11,507 bases of DNA from Acidobacteriota bacterium (GTDB taxonomy: Bacteria; Acidobacteriota; Holophagae; Thermotomaculales; Thermotomaculaceae): NCBI GenBank assembly GCA_027067895.1, contig JAMOUY010000105.1, positions 1 through 11,507 on the forward strand, written 5' to 3'. Below the pieces are notes generated by a model. That model was not told the DNA's origin, searched no databases, and saw only the letters and a list, made by a program, of their open reading frames with translations. The position numbers were made by a program, and so were the translations under genes. Each line of letters starts with the position of its first letter. Within the stretch, counting starts at the first letter, position 1. Shown here piece by piece: positions 1 through 8,435 of the stretch.

Positions 1-1152
1 AAGATAGGTTATCAAAACAGTACCTAAAAAAACGGCCAAAACGTCAAAGAGTTTTACCTCAAACGGAATAAATGACAGAAAATCATAAACGTCGGGGGGA
101 AGTTTTATCAATTGGTATTTGTTGCCAAAGTAAGCGGTAATCACTCCCAAAGAACACCCGATAAACGAGCCTGCCATTCCGACAACAAGCCCCTGCAATT
201 TGAAAATTTTTGTTATCTGTTTGTTTTTCATTCCCATCGCCTTTAAAATACCGATATCCTTTCTCTTTTCAAGCACCATCAAAACAAGGGAAGAGGTTAT
301 GTTTAACGCGGCAACCAAAACTATAAGCCCGATAATTATTGAGACGATAATTTTCTCAATTTTTATTGCGGCAAAAAGCCTTTTGTTTGTTTCGCGCAAA
401 TCAATTATGAAAAACTGAGGCGGAAGAATTTTTTTCAATTCGCTTTTAAAAACGTCTATCTTTTCAATAGATGAGCATCTGAATTGGACAAAATCAACTT
501 TGCCCTTCATATCCAAAACGGATTGAAGATTTTTCAAACTTACGAAAATCCAATTTTTGTCGTATTCGTAAATCCCGCTTGAAAAAATACCGCAAACTTC
601 GTAAACCCTTATCCTCGGCATTATTCCAAGAGGCGTTTGAGTCGGCTTGAAAAAGAGCAAAGAAATTTTATCGCCGATACTCAATCCCTGCCTTTTGGCA
701 AGTTCGTACCCGACAATCACACCGTTATAGGGCATTGCATTTTCTTTTACGGAATCAAGTATTGTCGTCACTTTTTTTTCTTTTTCCAACTCAATTCCCT
801 TAATTACAACAGGCTTTGCCTCGTCCGACAACCCGCCTCTCAAAAGCCCCTGCGTCAAAACGGCATAATTGCCCGCCTTAAAGTAATGCAATTTTGACGC
901 TTTTTTTAGAATTTCCTCGGCATCCTCAACCTTCATGTTTTTACCCAAACTGTGCACCGTAAGGTGGGAATTTGCGTCAAGAAGGTTTTCCTTCATCTTG
1001 TTGTGAAAGCCTGTCATTAAGGATAGGGCTATCACAAGGGAAAATGTGCCGATAATTATTCCCAGCACAGATATAACGGTAATTATCCCGATAAATGTTT
1101 GATGCCTTTTTGCCTTTAAATATCGTAAGGCAATGAATTTTTCCGCTTTCAT
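1..1152 (-). CDS. lolC: LolC/LolE-family lipoprotein-releasing permease (3' end beyond window)
   Basis: Inner-membrane permease subunit of the Lol ABC transporter, which in this family extracts lipoproteins from the inner membrane and hands them to the periplasmic carrier LolA. 384 codons are visible and the frame is open to base 1; the family usually has about 400-415 residues, so only some 20-30 are missing. Visible architecture: a short cytoplasmic N terminus, TM1 at about residues 17-45 ending near LMTGFHNKM, a large periplasmic domain about 46-263, TM2 about 268-294, the hallmark cytoplasmic coupling helix EKRKDIGILKAMGM at 295-308, TM3 about 318-341, and the start of TM4 at the edge. 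The start is ATG at 1152-1150, one base after the lysS stop (TAA-A-ATG). No good Shine-Dalgarno precedes it (GAGGAG lies about 20 nt away), so translation is probably coupled to lysS. LolC and LolE cannot be told apart from this sequence; lolD would be expected just outside the window. Confidence 0.9.
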   Translation of the reverse strand, partial: MKAEKFIALRYLKAKRHQTFIGIITVISVLGIIIGTFSLVIALSLMTGFHNKMKENLLDANSHLTVHSLGKNMKVEDAEEILKKASKLHYFKAGNYAVLTQGLLRGGLSDEAKPVVIKGIELEKEKKVTTILDSVKENAMPYNGVIVGYELAKRQGLSIGDKISLLFFKPTQTPLGIMPRIRVYEVCGIFSSGIYEYDKNWIFVSLKNLQSVLDMKGKVDFVQFRCSSIEKIDVFKSELKKILPPQFFIIDLRETNKRLFAAIKIEKIIVSIIIGLIVLVAALNITSSLVLMVLEKRKDIGILKAMGMKNKQITKIFKLQGLVVGMAGSFIGCSLGVITAYFGNKYQLIKLPPDVYDFLSFIPFEVKLFDVLAVFLGTVLITYL

Positions 1153-1153
1153 T

Positions 1154-2668
1154 TTATTTTTCTTCTGTTTTCTCCTCTTTTTTAGGTCTCATGTAAGGAA
1201 AGAGAATAACGTCTCTGATTGACGGCGAATTGGTAAAAATCATTACAAGCCTGTCAATTCCGATTCCCTCTCCCCCTGTCGGCGGCATACCGTGTTCCAT
1301 TGCAACAAGAAAATCCTCGTCCATCATTTGAGCCTCGTCGTCTCCTTTTTCCCTCTCCTTCAACTGCATTTTAAACCTTTTCAACTGCTCGTCCGGGTCA
1401 TTCAACTCACTATAAGCATTTGCAAGTTCCATGCCTGCAACAAACAACTCAAATCGGTCAACAAACCTTTCGTCTCCCTCAATTGTTTTTGTCAAAGGGG
1501 AAACTTCAATAGGATATTCGGTTATAAAGGTAGGCTGAATAAGTTTTTCTTCGGCAACAGTCTCAAACACTTCCGATAAAAGTTTTCCGTAGTTTAATTT
1601 TTCCGCATCCTCAATTTCCAATTTTTTGGCAATGGGAAGCAGGGTTTCTTTTGAGTTTAAGTCTTCAAATTTAATATCTTTGCCAAATTCAACAATAGCC
1701 TCTCTCATTGTCATTTTTCTGAAAGGAGTTGAGAAGTCTATTTCGTGGTCAAGGTATTTTATCTTTCTTTTGCCAATAACGTTGTCGCAAATAGTGGTAA
1801 ACAATTCCTCTGTAATTCTCATCATATCTCTTAAATCTGCATAGGCCTCGTAAAACTCAACCATGGTGAATTCGGGATTGTGCTGGGTGTCAACTCCTTC
1901 GTTTCTGAAATTTCTGTTTATCTCAAAAACCTTGTTAAACCCGCCGATTATAAGCCTTTTTAAATACAACTCAGGCGCAATTCTTAAATAAAGGTCTATA
2001 TCAAGGGCGTTGTGGTGGGTAATAAAAGGCCTTGCCGCCGCGCCGCCGGGAATTAACTGCATCATAGGTGTTTCAACCTCAATATAACCTTTTGATTCAA
2101 AAAACTTTCTAATTTCGGAAATAATTCTGCTTCTTAAAAGAAATGTTTTTCTAACATCGGGGTTTGTCAAAAGGTCAAGGTATCTCTGTCTGTACCTCAA
2201 CTCTTTATCCTGCAAACCGTGCCATTTCTCCGGCAGAGGCCTGATTGCTTTTGCAAGAAAGGTGTATTTTTCAACGTTAACGGTCAATTCGTTTGTCTTT
2301 GTCCTGAAAAGAGTGCCCTCAACGCCTATAAAATCGCCGACTTCTATTTTTTTCAAAAGTTTGTATTCTTTTTTGCCCACTTTGTCCTGTGCAAAAAACA
2401 GTTGAAGTTTTACCCCTTCGTCAAATATGTGCATAAAGGTAACCTTGCCCATCACCCTTTTCGCAATAATTCTTCCGCATGTTTTTACTTTTTTGTTTAA
2501 CTCTTCAAGTTGCGCGGCATCGTATTTTTCAAAAATCTCTTTTATCTGAGAGGGGGTAATATCGTATTCAAACTTTACCGGATAGGGATTTATTCCCGCA
2601 TCTTTCAAAGCCTTTAAGTTATTGCGCCTGTTTAAGATATACTCGTTAACCTGTTTTTCGTTGGCCAT
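1154..2668 (-). CDS. lysS: Lysyl-tRNA synthetase, class II
   Basis: Charges tRNA-Lys with lysine using ATP; a cytoplasmic homodimer in this family. The 504 residues match the normal class II LysRS length. An N-terminal OB-fold anticodon-binding domain lies at about 62-137 ([20 protein letters not shown]). The class II catalytic core follows: motif 1 region around 196-213 ([18 protein letters not shown]), motif 2 about 247-274 ([20 protein letters not shown]), and motif 3 at 466-477 ([12 protein letters not shown]). Nothing essential appears to be missing. The ATG at 2668 is preceded by an AGGAAGAGG Shine-Dalgarno and lies about 30 nt below the start point expected from the consensus promoter at 2705-2733. 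A lysine- and glutamate-rich tail (KKEEKTEEK) ends one base before the lolC-like start codon, so the two genes form one operon. The pairing of lysS with a Lol permease is known from several deltaproteobacterial-type genomes. Confidence 0.98.
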   Translation of the reverse strand: MANEKQVNEYILNRRNNLKALKDAGINPYPVKFEYDITPSQIKEIFEKYDAAQLEELNKKVKTCGRIIAKRVMGKVTFMHIFDEGVKLQLFFAQDKVGKKEYKLLKKIEVGDFIGVEGTLFRTKTNELTVNVEKYTFLAKAIRPLPEKWHGLQDKELRYRQRYLDLLTNPDVRKTFLLRSRIISEIRKFFESKGYIEVETPMMQLIPGGAAARPFITHHNALDIDLYLRIAPELYLKRLIIGGFNKVFEINRNFRNEGVDTQHNPEFTMVEFYEAYADLRDMMRITEELFTTICDNVIGKRKIKYLDHEIDFSTPFRKMTMREAIVEFGKDIKFEDLNSKETLLPIAKKLEIEDAEKLNYGKLLSEVFETVAEEKLIQPTFITEYPIEVSPLTKTIEGDERFVDRFELFVAGMELANAYSELNDPDEQLKRFKMQLKEREKGDDEAQMMDEDFLVAMEHGMPPTGGEGIGIDRLVMIFTNSPSIRDVILFPYMRPKKEEKTEEK

Positions 2669-2704
2669 AGCAAACCTCTTCCTTTATTTATTTAAACAAG
2701 TTGC

Positions 2705-2733
2705 ATTATAGTTTATAAGGGTTTTTCAGTCAA
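2705..2733 (-). promoter_or_regulatory. Sigma-70 promoter of lysS-lolC
   Basis: On the minus strand TTGACT (complement of 2728-2733) and TATAAT (complement of 2705-2710) are separated by exactly 17 bases, a near-perfect housekeeping sigma-70 promoter. The predicted start point is near 2698, which leaves a leader of about 30 nt before the lysS ATG. It lies downstream of the rpoD terminator, so lysS is independently transcribed. Confidence 0.85.
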
Positions 2734-2770
2734 TCAAAAGGATTTTGGTTATGAATTTTAAATTTATAAG

Positions 2771-2800
2771 AAAAAAAAGAGGGGATAACCCCCTCCCAAA
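2771..2800 (-). terminator. Intrinsic terminator after rpoD
   Basis: Read on the minus strand, a 6-bp all-strong stem GAGGGG / CCCCTC (arms at 2790-2795 and 2779-2784) with a 5-nt loop is followed at once by eight T residues. It begins within about ten bases of the rpoD TAG. The plus strand has no T-tract after the hairpin, so it acts in one direction only. Confidence 0.92.
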
Positions 2801-2803
2801 AAA

Positions 2804-4483
2804 CTATCTCATTCCTTCAAGAAATGCTTTTAATTTTCTGCTTCTTGACGGATGTCTCAACTTTCTCAACGCTTTGGATTCAATCTGTCTGATTCTTTCC
2901 CTTGTTACCGCAAACAACTGTCCTACTTCTTCAAGGGTATGCTCGCCGTCTTCCGTTAAACCGAATCTCATTTCAAGCACTTTTGCCTCTCTCTCCGGCA
3001 AAGTTTTCAAAACTTCAAGAACAGACTGTTTTAAGTCAAGTTCAATAACGTTGTCAATGGGCGAAACGTTTTTAACGTCTTCAATAAAATCTCCAAGATG
3101 GGAATCTTCCTCTTCTCCGATAGGGGTTTCAAGGGAAATCGGGTCTTGCGCAATTTTCATAATCTTTCTGATTTTGTCAACAGACATTTCCATTTTCATG
3201 GCAATTTCTTCCGGGGTGGGCTCTCTTCCCAACTCTTGAACAAGGTTTCTTGAAACCCTGATTACCTTGTTTATTGTTTCAATCATGTGAACGGGAATTC
3301 TTATTGTCCTTGCTTGGTCGGCTATTGCCCTTGTTATCGCCTGCCTAATCCACCATGTTGCGTATGTGGAAAACTTGTATCCCCTTCTATATTCAAATTT
3401 TTCAACAGCCTTCATCAAACCGATGTTTCCTTCCTGAATTAAATCAAGAAACTGCAAACCTTTGTTTGTGTATTTTTTTGCAATTGAAACAACAAGCCTT
3501 AAATTCGCCTCAATAAGAGCGTTTTTAGCCTTTTCCGTCCTCGTCTCGCCTTCCTTTAAAAGTTTGTAATTTTTGTTAAAAGTCTCAAAGGTTGTACCCA
3601 ATTCGGTAAGCCTTTTGTTAAATTTGGCTTCAAGTTCTTTTAATTCTTTGGTCAATTTTGGTTTAAGTTGCTGATAGGCAGGCTTTTCAAGTTTGGTTTT
3701 TATTTCTCTAATTCTTCTGTCATATCCGTGCAATTCTTTATGAGTTTCGTTTACAAGTTCAATAAGTTTGTGCATATGATGAAAGTTTAATTTAAGTTTC
3801 CTAATCTCTCTTGAAACCCTTATTTTCTGCCTGTTTATTTTAGAGTAAAGTTCCTTTTTCTTTTCTTCGTCCAGAGTTTCGTTGTACTCTTTCAGGAAAC
3901 TTTGAAGTTTTCCCTCTTCCGCCCTAATGTTTCTGAAAATTTGAAGAGCAAAATCCAAAGCCTCTTTATCCTCTCCGAAGGCTTCGTCGTCAAGCCCGAT
4001 AACCTCTTTCAAATGAAACGGCTTTTCCTCAATAAGGTCTCCCAATTTTAAAAGATAAGGAACAACAACCCTCATTCGGGAAAGCGCTTTTAAAGTTGTT
4101 TTCATTCCCGCTTCAATTTCTTTCGCGTAATAAATCTCTTCTTCTCTTGTTAAAAGAGCTACGTTTCCCATCTCTTTTAAATACAGTCTTACAGGGTCGT
4201 TTACTTTGTCAACTTCTCCCGGTGCAAACGTAACTTCTTCCGGATTTTCCGCAACCTCTTCCTTTTCCTCAACCTCGTCCAATTCTCCGGTACCGTAATA
4301 GTCTCCGTCTTCCCTTTCAAAATCAATAAGGTCAACCCCTCCCGCCTTAATGTCTCCGATTAGTTTGTCAATATCTTCAACCGTGGCGTCCGGGTCAAGC
4401 ATGTTGTTTAATTCATCGTAGGTTATAGAGCCTTTGCCTATGGCATACTCTTTAATGTGGGCATACTTGTTGTTTTTAGCCAA
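2804..4483 (-). CDS. rpoD: Principal RNA polymerase sigma-70 factor RpoD
   Basis: Housekeeping sigma factor that directs RNA polymerase to -10/-35 promoters. The 559 residues comprise region 1.1 (about 1-55), an acidic linker (56-95), region 1.2 ([11 protein letters not shown] at 96-106), a lysine- and glutamate-rich non-conserved segment (about 128-320) shorter than that of E. coli, region 2 (about 322-398, with [20 protein letters not shown] at 363-382 for -10 recognition and melting), region 3 (about 400-475) and region 4 (about 485-559, with the -35-reading helix-turn-helix around 516-545, [20 protein letters not shown]). The presence of region 1.1 marks it as a group 1 sigma. The start codon is TTG (4483-4481), supported by a strong GGGAGGG Shine-Dalgarno six bases away; the next ATG would be codon 29, inside region 1.1. 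It is divergent from cdaA and has its own terminator. Confidence 0.97.
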   Translation of the reverse strand: MAKNNKYAHIKEYAIGKGSITYDELNNMLDPDATVEDIDKLIGDIKAGGVDLIDFEREDGDYYGTGELDEVEEKEEVAENPEEVTFAPGEVDKVNDPVRLYLKEMGNVALLTREEEIYYAKEIEAGMKTTLKALSRMRVVVPYLLKLGDLIEEKPFHLKEVIGLDDEAFGEDKEALDFALQIFRNIRAEEGKLQSFLKEYNETLDEEKKKELYSKINRQKIRVSREIRKLKLNFHHMHKLIELVNETHKELHGYDRRIREIKTKLEKPAYQQLKPKLTKELKELEAKFNKRLTELGTTFETFNKNYKLLKEGETRTEKAKNALIEANLRLVVSIAKKYTNKGLQFLDLIQEGNIGLMKAVEKFEYRRGYKFSTYATWWIRQAITRAIADQARTIRIPVHMIETINKVIRVSRNLVQELGREPTPEEIAMKMEMSVDKIRKIMKIAQDPISLETPIGEEEDSHLGDFIEDVKNVSPIDNVIELDLKQSVLEVLKTLPEREAKVLEMRFGLTEDGEHTLEEVGQLFAVTRERIRQIESKALRKLRHPSRSRKLKAFLEGMR

Positions 4484-4489
4484 TTTAAA

Positions 4490-4496
4490 CCCTCCC
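4490..4496 (-). promoter_or_regulatory. Strong Shine-Dalgarno fixing the TTG start of rpoD
   Basis: GGGAGGG on the minus strand lies six bases upstream of TTG at 4483-4481. No ATG or GTG in frame is closer, and region 1.1 similarity begins right after this TTG, so the non-ATG start is well supported. Confidence 0.8.
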
Positions 4497-4518
4497 GTTT
4501 TTTTAAATCCAAATGATA

Positions 4519-4547
4519 TTTATAACAAAAAAATTCTCCCGGCACAA
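4519..4547 (-). promoter_or_regulatory. Candidate proximal promoter of rpoD
   Basis: On the minus strand TTGTGC (complement of 4542-4547) and TATAAA (complement of 4519-4524) have a 17-base spacer containing a T7 tract. The expected start point near 4512 gives a leader of about 28 nt. The -35 is only a partial consensus match. Confidence 0.55.
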
Positions 4548-4552
4548 ATAAG

Positions 4553-4580
4553 AATATACGGTCTAAAATTTAATTTGCAA
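4553..4580 (-). promoter_or_regulatory. Candidate distal promoter of rpoD
   Basis: On the minus strand TTGCAA (complement of 4575-4580) and TATATT (complement of 4553-4558) have a 16-base spacer. It could act with or instead of the proximal promoter. Its -35 overlaps the first copy of a direct repeat (4569-4578). Confidence 0.45.
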
Positions 4581-4619
4581 TTTTTTTTTAACAATATTCT
4601 TTAATTTGCTAAAATTTAA
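4563..4619. repeat. Overlapping direct repeats in the rpoD-cdaA divergent promoter region
   Basis: The 10-mer TTTAATTTGC occurs at 4569-4578 and 4600-4609, 31 bp apart, about three helical turns. The 11-mer CTAAAATTTAA occurs at 4563-4573 and 4609-4619. The first copies touch the rpoD distal -35 and the second copies abut and cover the cdaA -10. A T9 run (4581-4589) lies between them. The region is very AT-rich, so chance is possible. Confidence 0.5.
4588..4615 (+). promoter_or_regulatory. Promoter of the cdaA operon, extended -10
   Basis: TTAACA (4588-4593), a 16-base spacer, then TAAAAT (4610-4615) preceded by TGC at 4607-4609, which makes an extended -10 element. The predicted start point is near 4622. 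This lies downstream of the in-frame TTG at 4606 and so argues against that codon as the cdaA start. Confidence 0.65.
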
Positions 4620-4650
4620 AAGGATTATTATTTTATTTGACGGGGAATTT

Positions 4651-5478
4651 ATGGAATTTTTAAACATAGGAAGCATAAGAATACCAACATTAACGGATTT
4701 CATAGACATATTCCTGCTTGCTTACCTTATTTATAAACTCCTGATTTTGATAAAAGGCACAAGGGCAATGCAGATGATTGCCGGCATGGCACTGCTTTTC
4801 TTTGCAAGTTTTTTGTCCGGTGTTTTTCATTTAAACACATTAAAGACGGTTATAGATTCAACAATAAGTTTTCTTCCTATTGCGGTAATAGTGGTTTTCC
4901 AATACGAAATCAGAAAAATTCTCGCAAGAATGGGAACATATTCTTTCATAAAAAATCACGAAAGCATACAAGAGCATTCAATTGAGCAGATTTTAAAAGC
5001 GGCAAACATGCTTTCAAAGGAAAAAAAGGGCGGGCTTATTGTCATTGAAAGGGGACAGGGACTCGGACAGTATATTGAAACGGGAATTATTCTGGACGCA
5101 AAGATTTCCTTTGACCTTTTGGTAAATATTTTTGAGCCTAAAACCGCATTGCACGACGGCGCGGTAATAATATCAAAGGAAAGAATAGCCGCCGCATCCT
5201 GCCTGCTTCCGCTTTCGTCAAACCCTCAACTTCCTCCGCATTTCGGGACAAGACACAGGGCAGGAATAGGAATAACTGAAGAAACGGACGCAATTGCAAT
5301 AATTATCTCGGAAGAAACCGGGAAAATCTCATTTGCAAAAAACGGCACAATTATGCATTACAAGGATAAATCCTTTGAGGGAATGAAAAATCATCTTATA
5401 GGGCTTCTTGAAATAAACAAAAAACAAAAAGAACCGAACAAATTTATTGAAAAAATCAAGAGGATTTTTGGAAAATGA
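4651..5478 (+). CDS. cdaA: Diadenylate cyclase CdaA (membrane c-di-AMP synthase)
   Basis: Condenses two ATP into cyclic di-AMP, a second messenger for turgor, potassium and cell-wall homeostasis. With the ATG at 4651 the protein has 275 residues, the family's usual size. Three N-terminal membrane segments (about 16-34, 40-58, 69-88) precede a linker and a DisA_N/DAC catalytic domain (about 100-240). The signature residues are intact: DGA at 169-171 (context ALHDGAVIIS) and RHR at 201-203 (context GTRHRAGIG), with SEETG at 220-224. The frame also opens at a TTG at 4606, but that lies inside the predicted promoter and adds 15 residues with no Shine-Dalgarno. The ATG has GGGGA four bases upstream, a short spacing. 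The stop overlaps the cdaR start as ATGA, and c-di-AMP synthase followed by cdaR and glmM is the classic arrangement of Firmicutes, here in an apparent diderm. Confidence 0.95.
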   Translation: MEFLNIGSIRIPTLTDFIDIFLLAYLIYKLLILIKGTRAMQMIAGMALLFFASFLSGVFHLNTLKTVIDSTISFLPIAVIVVFQYEIRKILARMGTYSFIKNHESIQEHSIEQILKAANMLSKEKKGGLIVIERGQGLGQYIETGIILDAKISFDLLVNIFEPKTALHDGAVIISKERIAAASCLLPLSSNPQLPPHFGTRHRAGIGITEETDAIAIIISEETGKISFAKNGTIMHYKDKSFEGMKNHLIGLLEINKKQKEPNKFIEKIKRIFGK

Positions 5479-6431
5479 GCAAAAGAACTGAACTTTTTGA
5501 AAAAGACTGGTTTTTAAAAATTGTCTCCCTTTTAATTGCCTTTACAATGTGGGCGTTTATAAGCGGACAAAAAACGCCAAAAATTATTGAAAAAAACTTT
5601 ACCGCTCCCATTTATTTTGAAAACACGTCCGACGACATGATTTTGACAAGAGACGTTTTATACGAAATAACGGTGCAGTTAAGGGGACCGGAAACAAAGA
5701 TAAAAAAGATTAAACCTGAAGACGTTTACATAACCATTGATTTGAAAAACAAAAAATTCGGACTTCACTCCATTCCTTTAACGGAAGAACTTGTCCACAA
5801 ACCGGAAGGGGTTTCGGTTGTCAACATAATTCCAAACACAATTCAATTTAAGATTGAAAAAAAGATTACAAGGCTTGTGCCTCTCAAAGCAAACCTTGTG
5901 GGCGAACTTCCAGACAATCTTGAAGTTAAGAAAGTAATTCTTTCCCCGCCTGCAATAAAGGTTGAAGGACCTCAATCCGTTCTTGAAAAAATTCAGTATT
6001 TCAAAACAGAGGTTATAGACATTAGCGACAAAACGCAGACATTTACAACGACAACAGTTGTTATGCCGGAATCCAACTTTTTAAAAATACTTTCCAATCC
6101 AAATGTAAAAGTCAAGGTGATTATCGGTGAAAGAGACAAGATTAAACTGTTTAAAAATATCCCGATAACTTTGGCAAACACGGGAAAACACACTGTTTGG
6201 ATAAACCCGAAAACAATAGCGGTGCAGGTTAAAGGCACCAAGAGTTTTGTTGAAAGGGTTTCAAGAAAAAACATCAAGGTTTTTATTGACTGCAAAAATC
6301 TAAAACCCAAACCGAAAGACTACGTTATAACACCTCAAATTGATTACACGGGTAAAGACAGCGAAGAAATAAAAAACAACGTAAAATTCAAAACAATTCC
6401 TTCACTTGTCAACGTGAGGGTTTTTAAATGA
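5475..6431 (+). CDS. cdaR: CdaR/YbbR-domain protein, membrane-anchored regulator of CdaA
   Basis: In Firmicutes CdaR binds CdaA and modulates c-di-AMP synthesis; here the role is inferred from sequence type and position. The 318-residue protein has a short positive N terminus, one membrane anchor (about 13-31, WFLKIVSLLIAFTMWAFIS) and an extracytoplasmic part made of tandem YbbR beta-rich modules, roughly 42-128, 132-217 and 223-318. Family-like phrases recur, such as VQLRGPETKIKKIKPEDVYI, IKVEGPQSVLEKI and VQVKGTKSFVERV, each a strand, a GP or GT turn and a helix, so three modules are apparent. It overlaps cdaA by four bases (ATGA) and glmM by the same ATGA, so translation is likely coupled and the three products made together. 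YbbR modules diverge quickly, so the module boundaries are approximate. Confidence 0.88.
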   Translation: MSKRTELFEKDWFLKIVSLLIAFTMWAFISGQKTPKIIEKNFTAPIYFENTSDDMILTRDVLYEITVQLRGPETKIKKIKPEDVYITIDLKNKKFGLHSIPLTEELVHKPEGVSVVNIIPNTIQFKIEKKITRLVPLKANLVGELPDNLEVKKVILSPPAIKVEGPQSVLEKIQYFKTEVIDISDKTQTFTTTTVVMPESNFLKILSNPNVKVKVIIGERDKIKLFKNIPITLANTGKHTVWINPKTIAVQVKGTKSFVERVSRKNIKVFIDCKNLKPKPKDYVITPQIDYTGKDSEEIKNNVKFKTIPSLVNVRVFK

Positions 6432-7711
6432 AAAAACTCTTCGGCACGGACGGAATTAGGGGAAAGGCGGGAATTTCCCCGATAACCCCGGAAGAGGTTT
6501 ACAAACTTGCATACATCTTCGCAAAAAAGACCAATTACAGAAACATCGCAATCGGCTGGGACACGAGAGAATCTTCCCTTTGGATAGCAAACGCGGTTAT
6601 TTCGGGGCTGAAAGACGCAAACTCAAACTCCGAAATTTTAGGATGCGTCCCTACCCCCGTGCTTGCATACACGGTAAAGGAAAACTTTGACGGCGGAATA
6701 ATGATTACCGCTTCCCACAATCCTTTTGAAGACAACGGATTGAAATTTTTCAACGGCAAAGGCGAAAAGATTGAAACTTCAATTGAAAAAGAGGTTGAAA
6801 AAGAATTTTTCCAAAGCAAAATAAAACCAAAGATTGAAAATTTTTTAAAAAACCAATTGATTTTCAACAAAGACTTAACGGAAAAATACCTTCTGCGCAT
6901 TGCCGAAAAGATTTCAATAAAATCAATATCAAAAACCTATCCGGTTGACTGCGCAAACGGTGCAACATCGCTCTTTATCAAATTCGCTTCGGAAAAATAC
7001 GGCATTGATTTTCAGCCTTACAACACAAACCCAAACGGAAAAAACATAAATTTCAAATGCGGCGCCGCAAAACCGGAATTTATAAGAAAAAACTCATTTG
7101 CCTTTGACGGAGACGGAGACAGAATAATGGCAAAGGACGAAAACGAAAACATTGTAAACGGCGATATAATCCTTATGTTTCTTGCCGACAAACTTAAAAT
7201 AAAAAAACTTGTTGGCACGGTAATGACAAACATGGCTGTTGAGATTTTCTGCAAAAACAGGAATATTCAATTTGAAAGAACGCCTGTGGGAGACAAATTT
7301 GTAAGGGAAAAGATGAAGGAAATAAATGCTTCGTTAGGCGGAGAGACGTCGGGACACATCATTCTTTCCGATTTAAACCATACGGGGGACGGTTTTGCCG
7401 TTTACCTGAAAATGCTTGAACTTTTCAACAAAGAAAACATTGCTTTAAAAAACCTAACCGAAAACTACCCTCTTTTTCCCCAAAAAGTGATAAATATTCC
7501 CGTTAAGGAAAAAGTCCCGTTTGAAAACATAAAAGGATTTGAGCAATTGAAAGAAAAAGTTGAAGAAATTTTGGAAAATGAAGGAAGGTTTTTCCCGCGA
7601 TATTCTGGAACGGAAAACCTTTTGAGAATTTTGATTGAAGGAAAAGACAAAGAAAAAATAGAGCAATGCGAAAAAATAATCAAAGAATTTTTCAATAAAA
7701 CGGAGGTTTAA
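6428..7711 (+). CDS. glmM: Phosphoglucosamine mutase GlmM
   Basis: Converts glucosamine-6-phosphate to glucosamine-1-phosphate, the step before GlmU on the way to UDP-GlcNAc for peptidoglycan and lipid A. All alpha-D-phosphohexomutase signatures are present: [10 protein letters not shown] (3-12), the phosphoserine loop TASHNP with the catalytic Ser96, the magnesium loop DGDGDR (227-232), the sugar-specificity loop GGETSGH (304-310) and the phosphate-binding loop RYSGTEN (391-397). At 427 residues it is slightly shorter than the usual 445-450. The RYSGTEN form of the last loop differs from the commoner RxSGTEP and resembles the form I recall from Campylobacterota GlmM. The ATG overlaps the cdaR stop (ATGA) and has a GTGAGGG Shine-Dalgarno. 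In Firmicutes GlmM physically interacts with CdaA, which gives the gene order a functional meaning. Confidence 0.97.
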   Translation: MKKLFGTDGIRGKAGISPITPEEVYKLAYIFAKKTNYRNIAIGWDTRESSLWIANAVISGLKDANSNSEILGCVPTPVLAYTVKENFDGGIMITASHNPFEDNGLKFFNGKGEKIETSIEKEVEKEFFQSKIKPKIENFLKNQLIFNKDLTEKYLLRIAEKISIKSISKTYPVDCANGATSLFIKFASEKYGIDFQPYNTNPNGKNINFKCGAAKPEFIRKNSFAFDGDGDRIMAKDENENIVNGDIILMFLADKLKIKKLVGTVMTNMAVEIFCKNRNIQFERTPVGDKFVREKMKEINASLGGETSGHIILSDLNHTGDGFAVYLKMLELFNKENIALKNLTENYPLFPQKVINIPVKEKVPFENIKGFEQLKEKVEEILENEGRFFPRYSGTENLLRILIEGKDKEKIEQCEKIIKEFFNKTEV

Positions 7712-7712
7712 A

Positions 7713-8435
7713 ATGACAAGGCTTGGAGTAAACATTGACCATGTCGCTACGGTTAGAGAGGCGAGAAAAATTGATATCCCCGACCCTGTTTATGCGGCGG
7801 TTTTGTCCGAACTTGCCGGGGCAGACGGGATTACCGTCCATTTAAGGGGAGACAGAAGGCATATTAAGGAAAGAGACGTTGAACTTTTGGCAAAATTCAT
7901 AAAAACAAAACTTAACATTGAAATGGCAACAACAACCGAAATGTTTGAAATTGCGTGCAGGGTAAAGCCGTACAGCGTAACCTTGGTGCCTGAAAAAAAA
8001 GAAGAAATCACAACGGAAGGCGGACTTGACGTAATTCTTCACCAAAGCATTTTAAAAACCTTAATCAAAGAATATCAGTCCCACAATATAAAAGTTTCCA
8101 TATTTGTTGACCCCGACAACGAGCAGATAAAAAGATGCATTAAACTAAACGCGGACATAATTGAAATTAACACGGGAAAATACGCAGAAGCGGAAAGCGA
8201 AAGACAAATTGAAAACGAACTTGAAAAAATAAAAAACGCCGCAAGGCTTGCCGCAAAATCCGGATTAAAGGTTGCGGCCGGACACGGATTAAATTACAGA
8301 AACGTAAAACCGATAGCGCAAATTCCCGAAATTGAGGAATTAAACATCGGACACGCAATAATTGCAAGGGCTATATTTGTCGGCCTTGAAAAAGCGGTAA
8401 GAGAGATGAAGGAATTGATTAAGAAGGAGAAATAA
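7713..8435 (+). CDS. pdxJ: Pyridoxine 5'-phosphate synthase PdxJ
   Basis: Condenses 1-deoxyxylulose-5-phosphate with 3-amino-2-oxopropyl phosphate to pyridoxine 5'-phosphate, the ring-forming step of the DXP-dependent vitamin B6 pathway. The 240-residue TIM-barrel protein has the family's normal length. Recognisable blocks are [15 protein letters not shown] (4-18), [16 protein letters not shown] (36-51), NIEMA (68-72), [10 protein letters not shown] (89-98), VSIFVDP (128-134), IEINTGKYA (150-158), [12 protein letters not shown] (187-198) and [14 protein letters not shown] (209-222). His43, Glu70 and His191 sit at the places of the E. coli catalytic His45, Glu72 and His193. The ATG follows the glmM stop after one base (TAA-A-ATG), with GGAGG inside the end of glmM. 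The gene belongs to the same transcript as cdaA-cdaR-glmM; the glmM-pdxJ pairing is known from some deltaproteobacteria. Confidence 0.97.
   Translation: MTRLGVNIDHVATVREARKIDIPDPVYAAVLSELAGADGITVHLRGDRRHIKERDVELLAKFIKTKLNIEMATTTEMFEIACRVKPYSVTLVPEKKEEITTEGGLDVILHQSILKTLIKEYQSHNIKVSIFVDPDNEQIKRCIKLNADIIEINTGKYAEAESERQIENELEKIKNAARLAAKSGLKVAAGHGLNYRNVKPIAQIPEIEELNIGHAIIARAIFVGLEKAVREMKELIKKEK

Noticed and set aside
771..780. T8 run (A8 on the coding strand) in the lolC-like gene
   Set aside because: It encodes Lys residues in the periplasmic domain, where a truncated product has no known use; short A-runs are common in this AT-rich window.
200..897. Two short plus-strand open frames at 200-418 and 637-897
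   Set aside because: Both are antisense to the continuous LolC/LolE-like frame and show no family features or start signals.
2745..3239. Plus-strand open frame of 164 codons opposite the rpoD 3' end
   Set aside because: It starts between the lysS promoter and the rpoD terminator, runs through the terminator hairpin and then mirrors conserved rpoD regions 3-4; composition is that of an antisense shadow.
4606..4650. TTG start at 4606 for cdaA
   Set aside because: It falls within the predicted promoter (-10 at 4610-4615), lacks a Shine-Dalgarno and adds residues not typical of CdaA; ATG at 4651 is preferred.
5020..5031. In-phase A AAA AAG heptamer in cdaA (Glu-Lys-Lys, residues 124-126), the E. 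coli-type frameshift signal
   Set aside because: It lies in a poorly conserved stretch before the catalytic domain; a shift would give a membrane-only fragment. No stimulatory element is evident and such heptamers are frequent in AT-rich Lys-rich genes.
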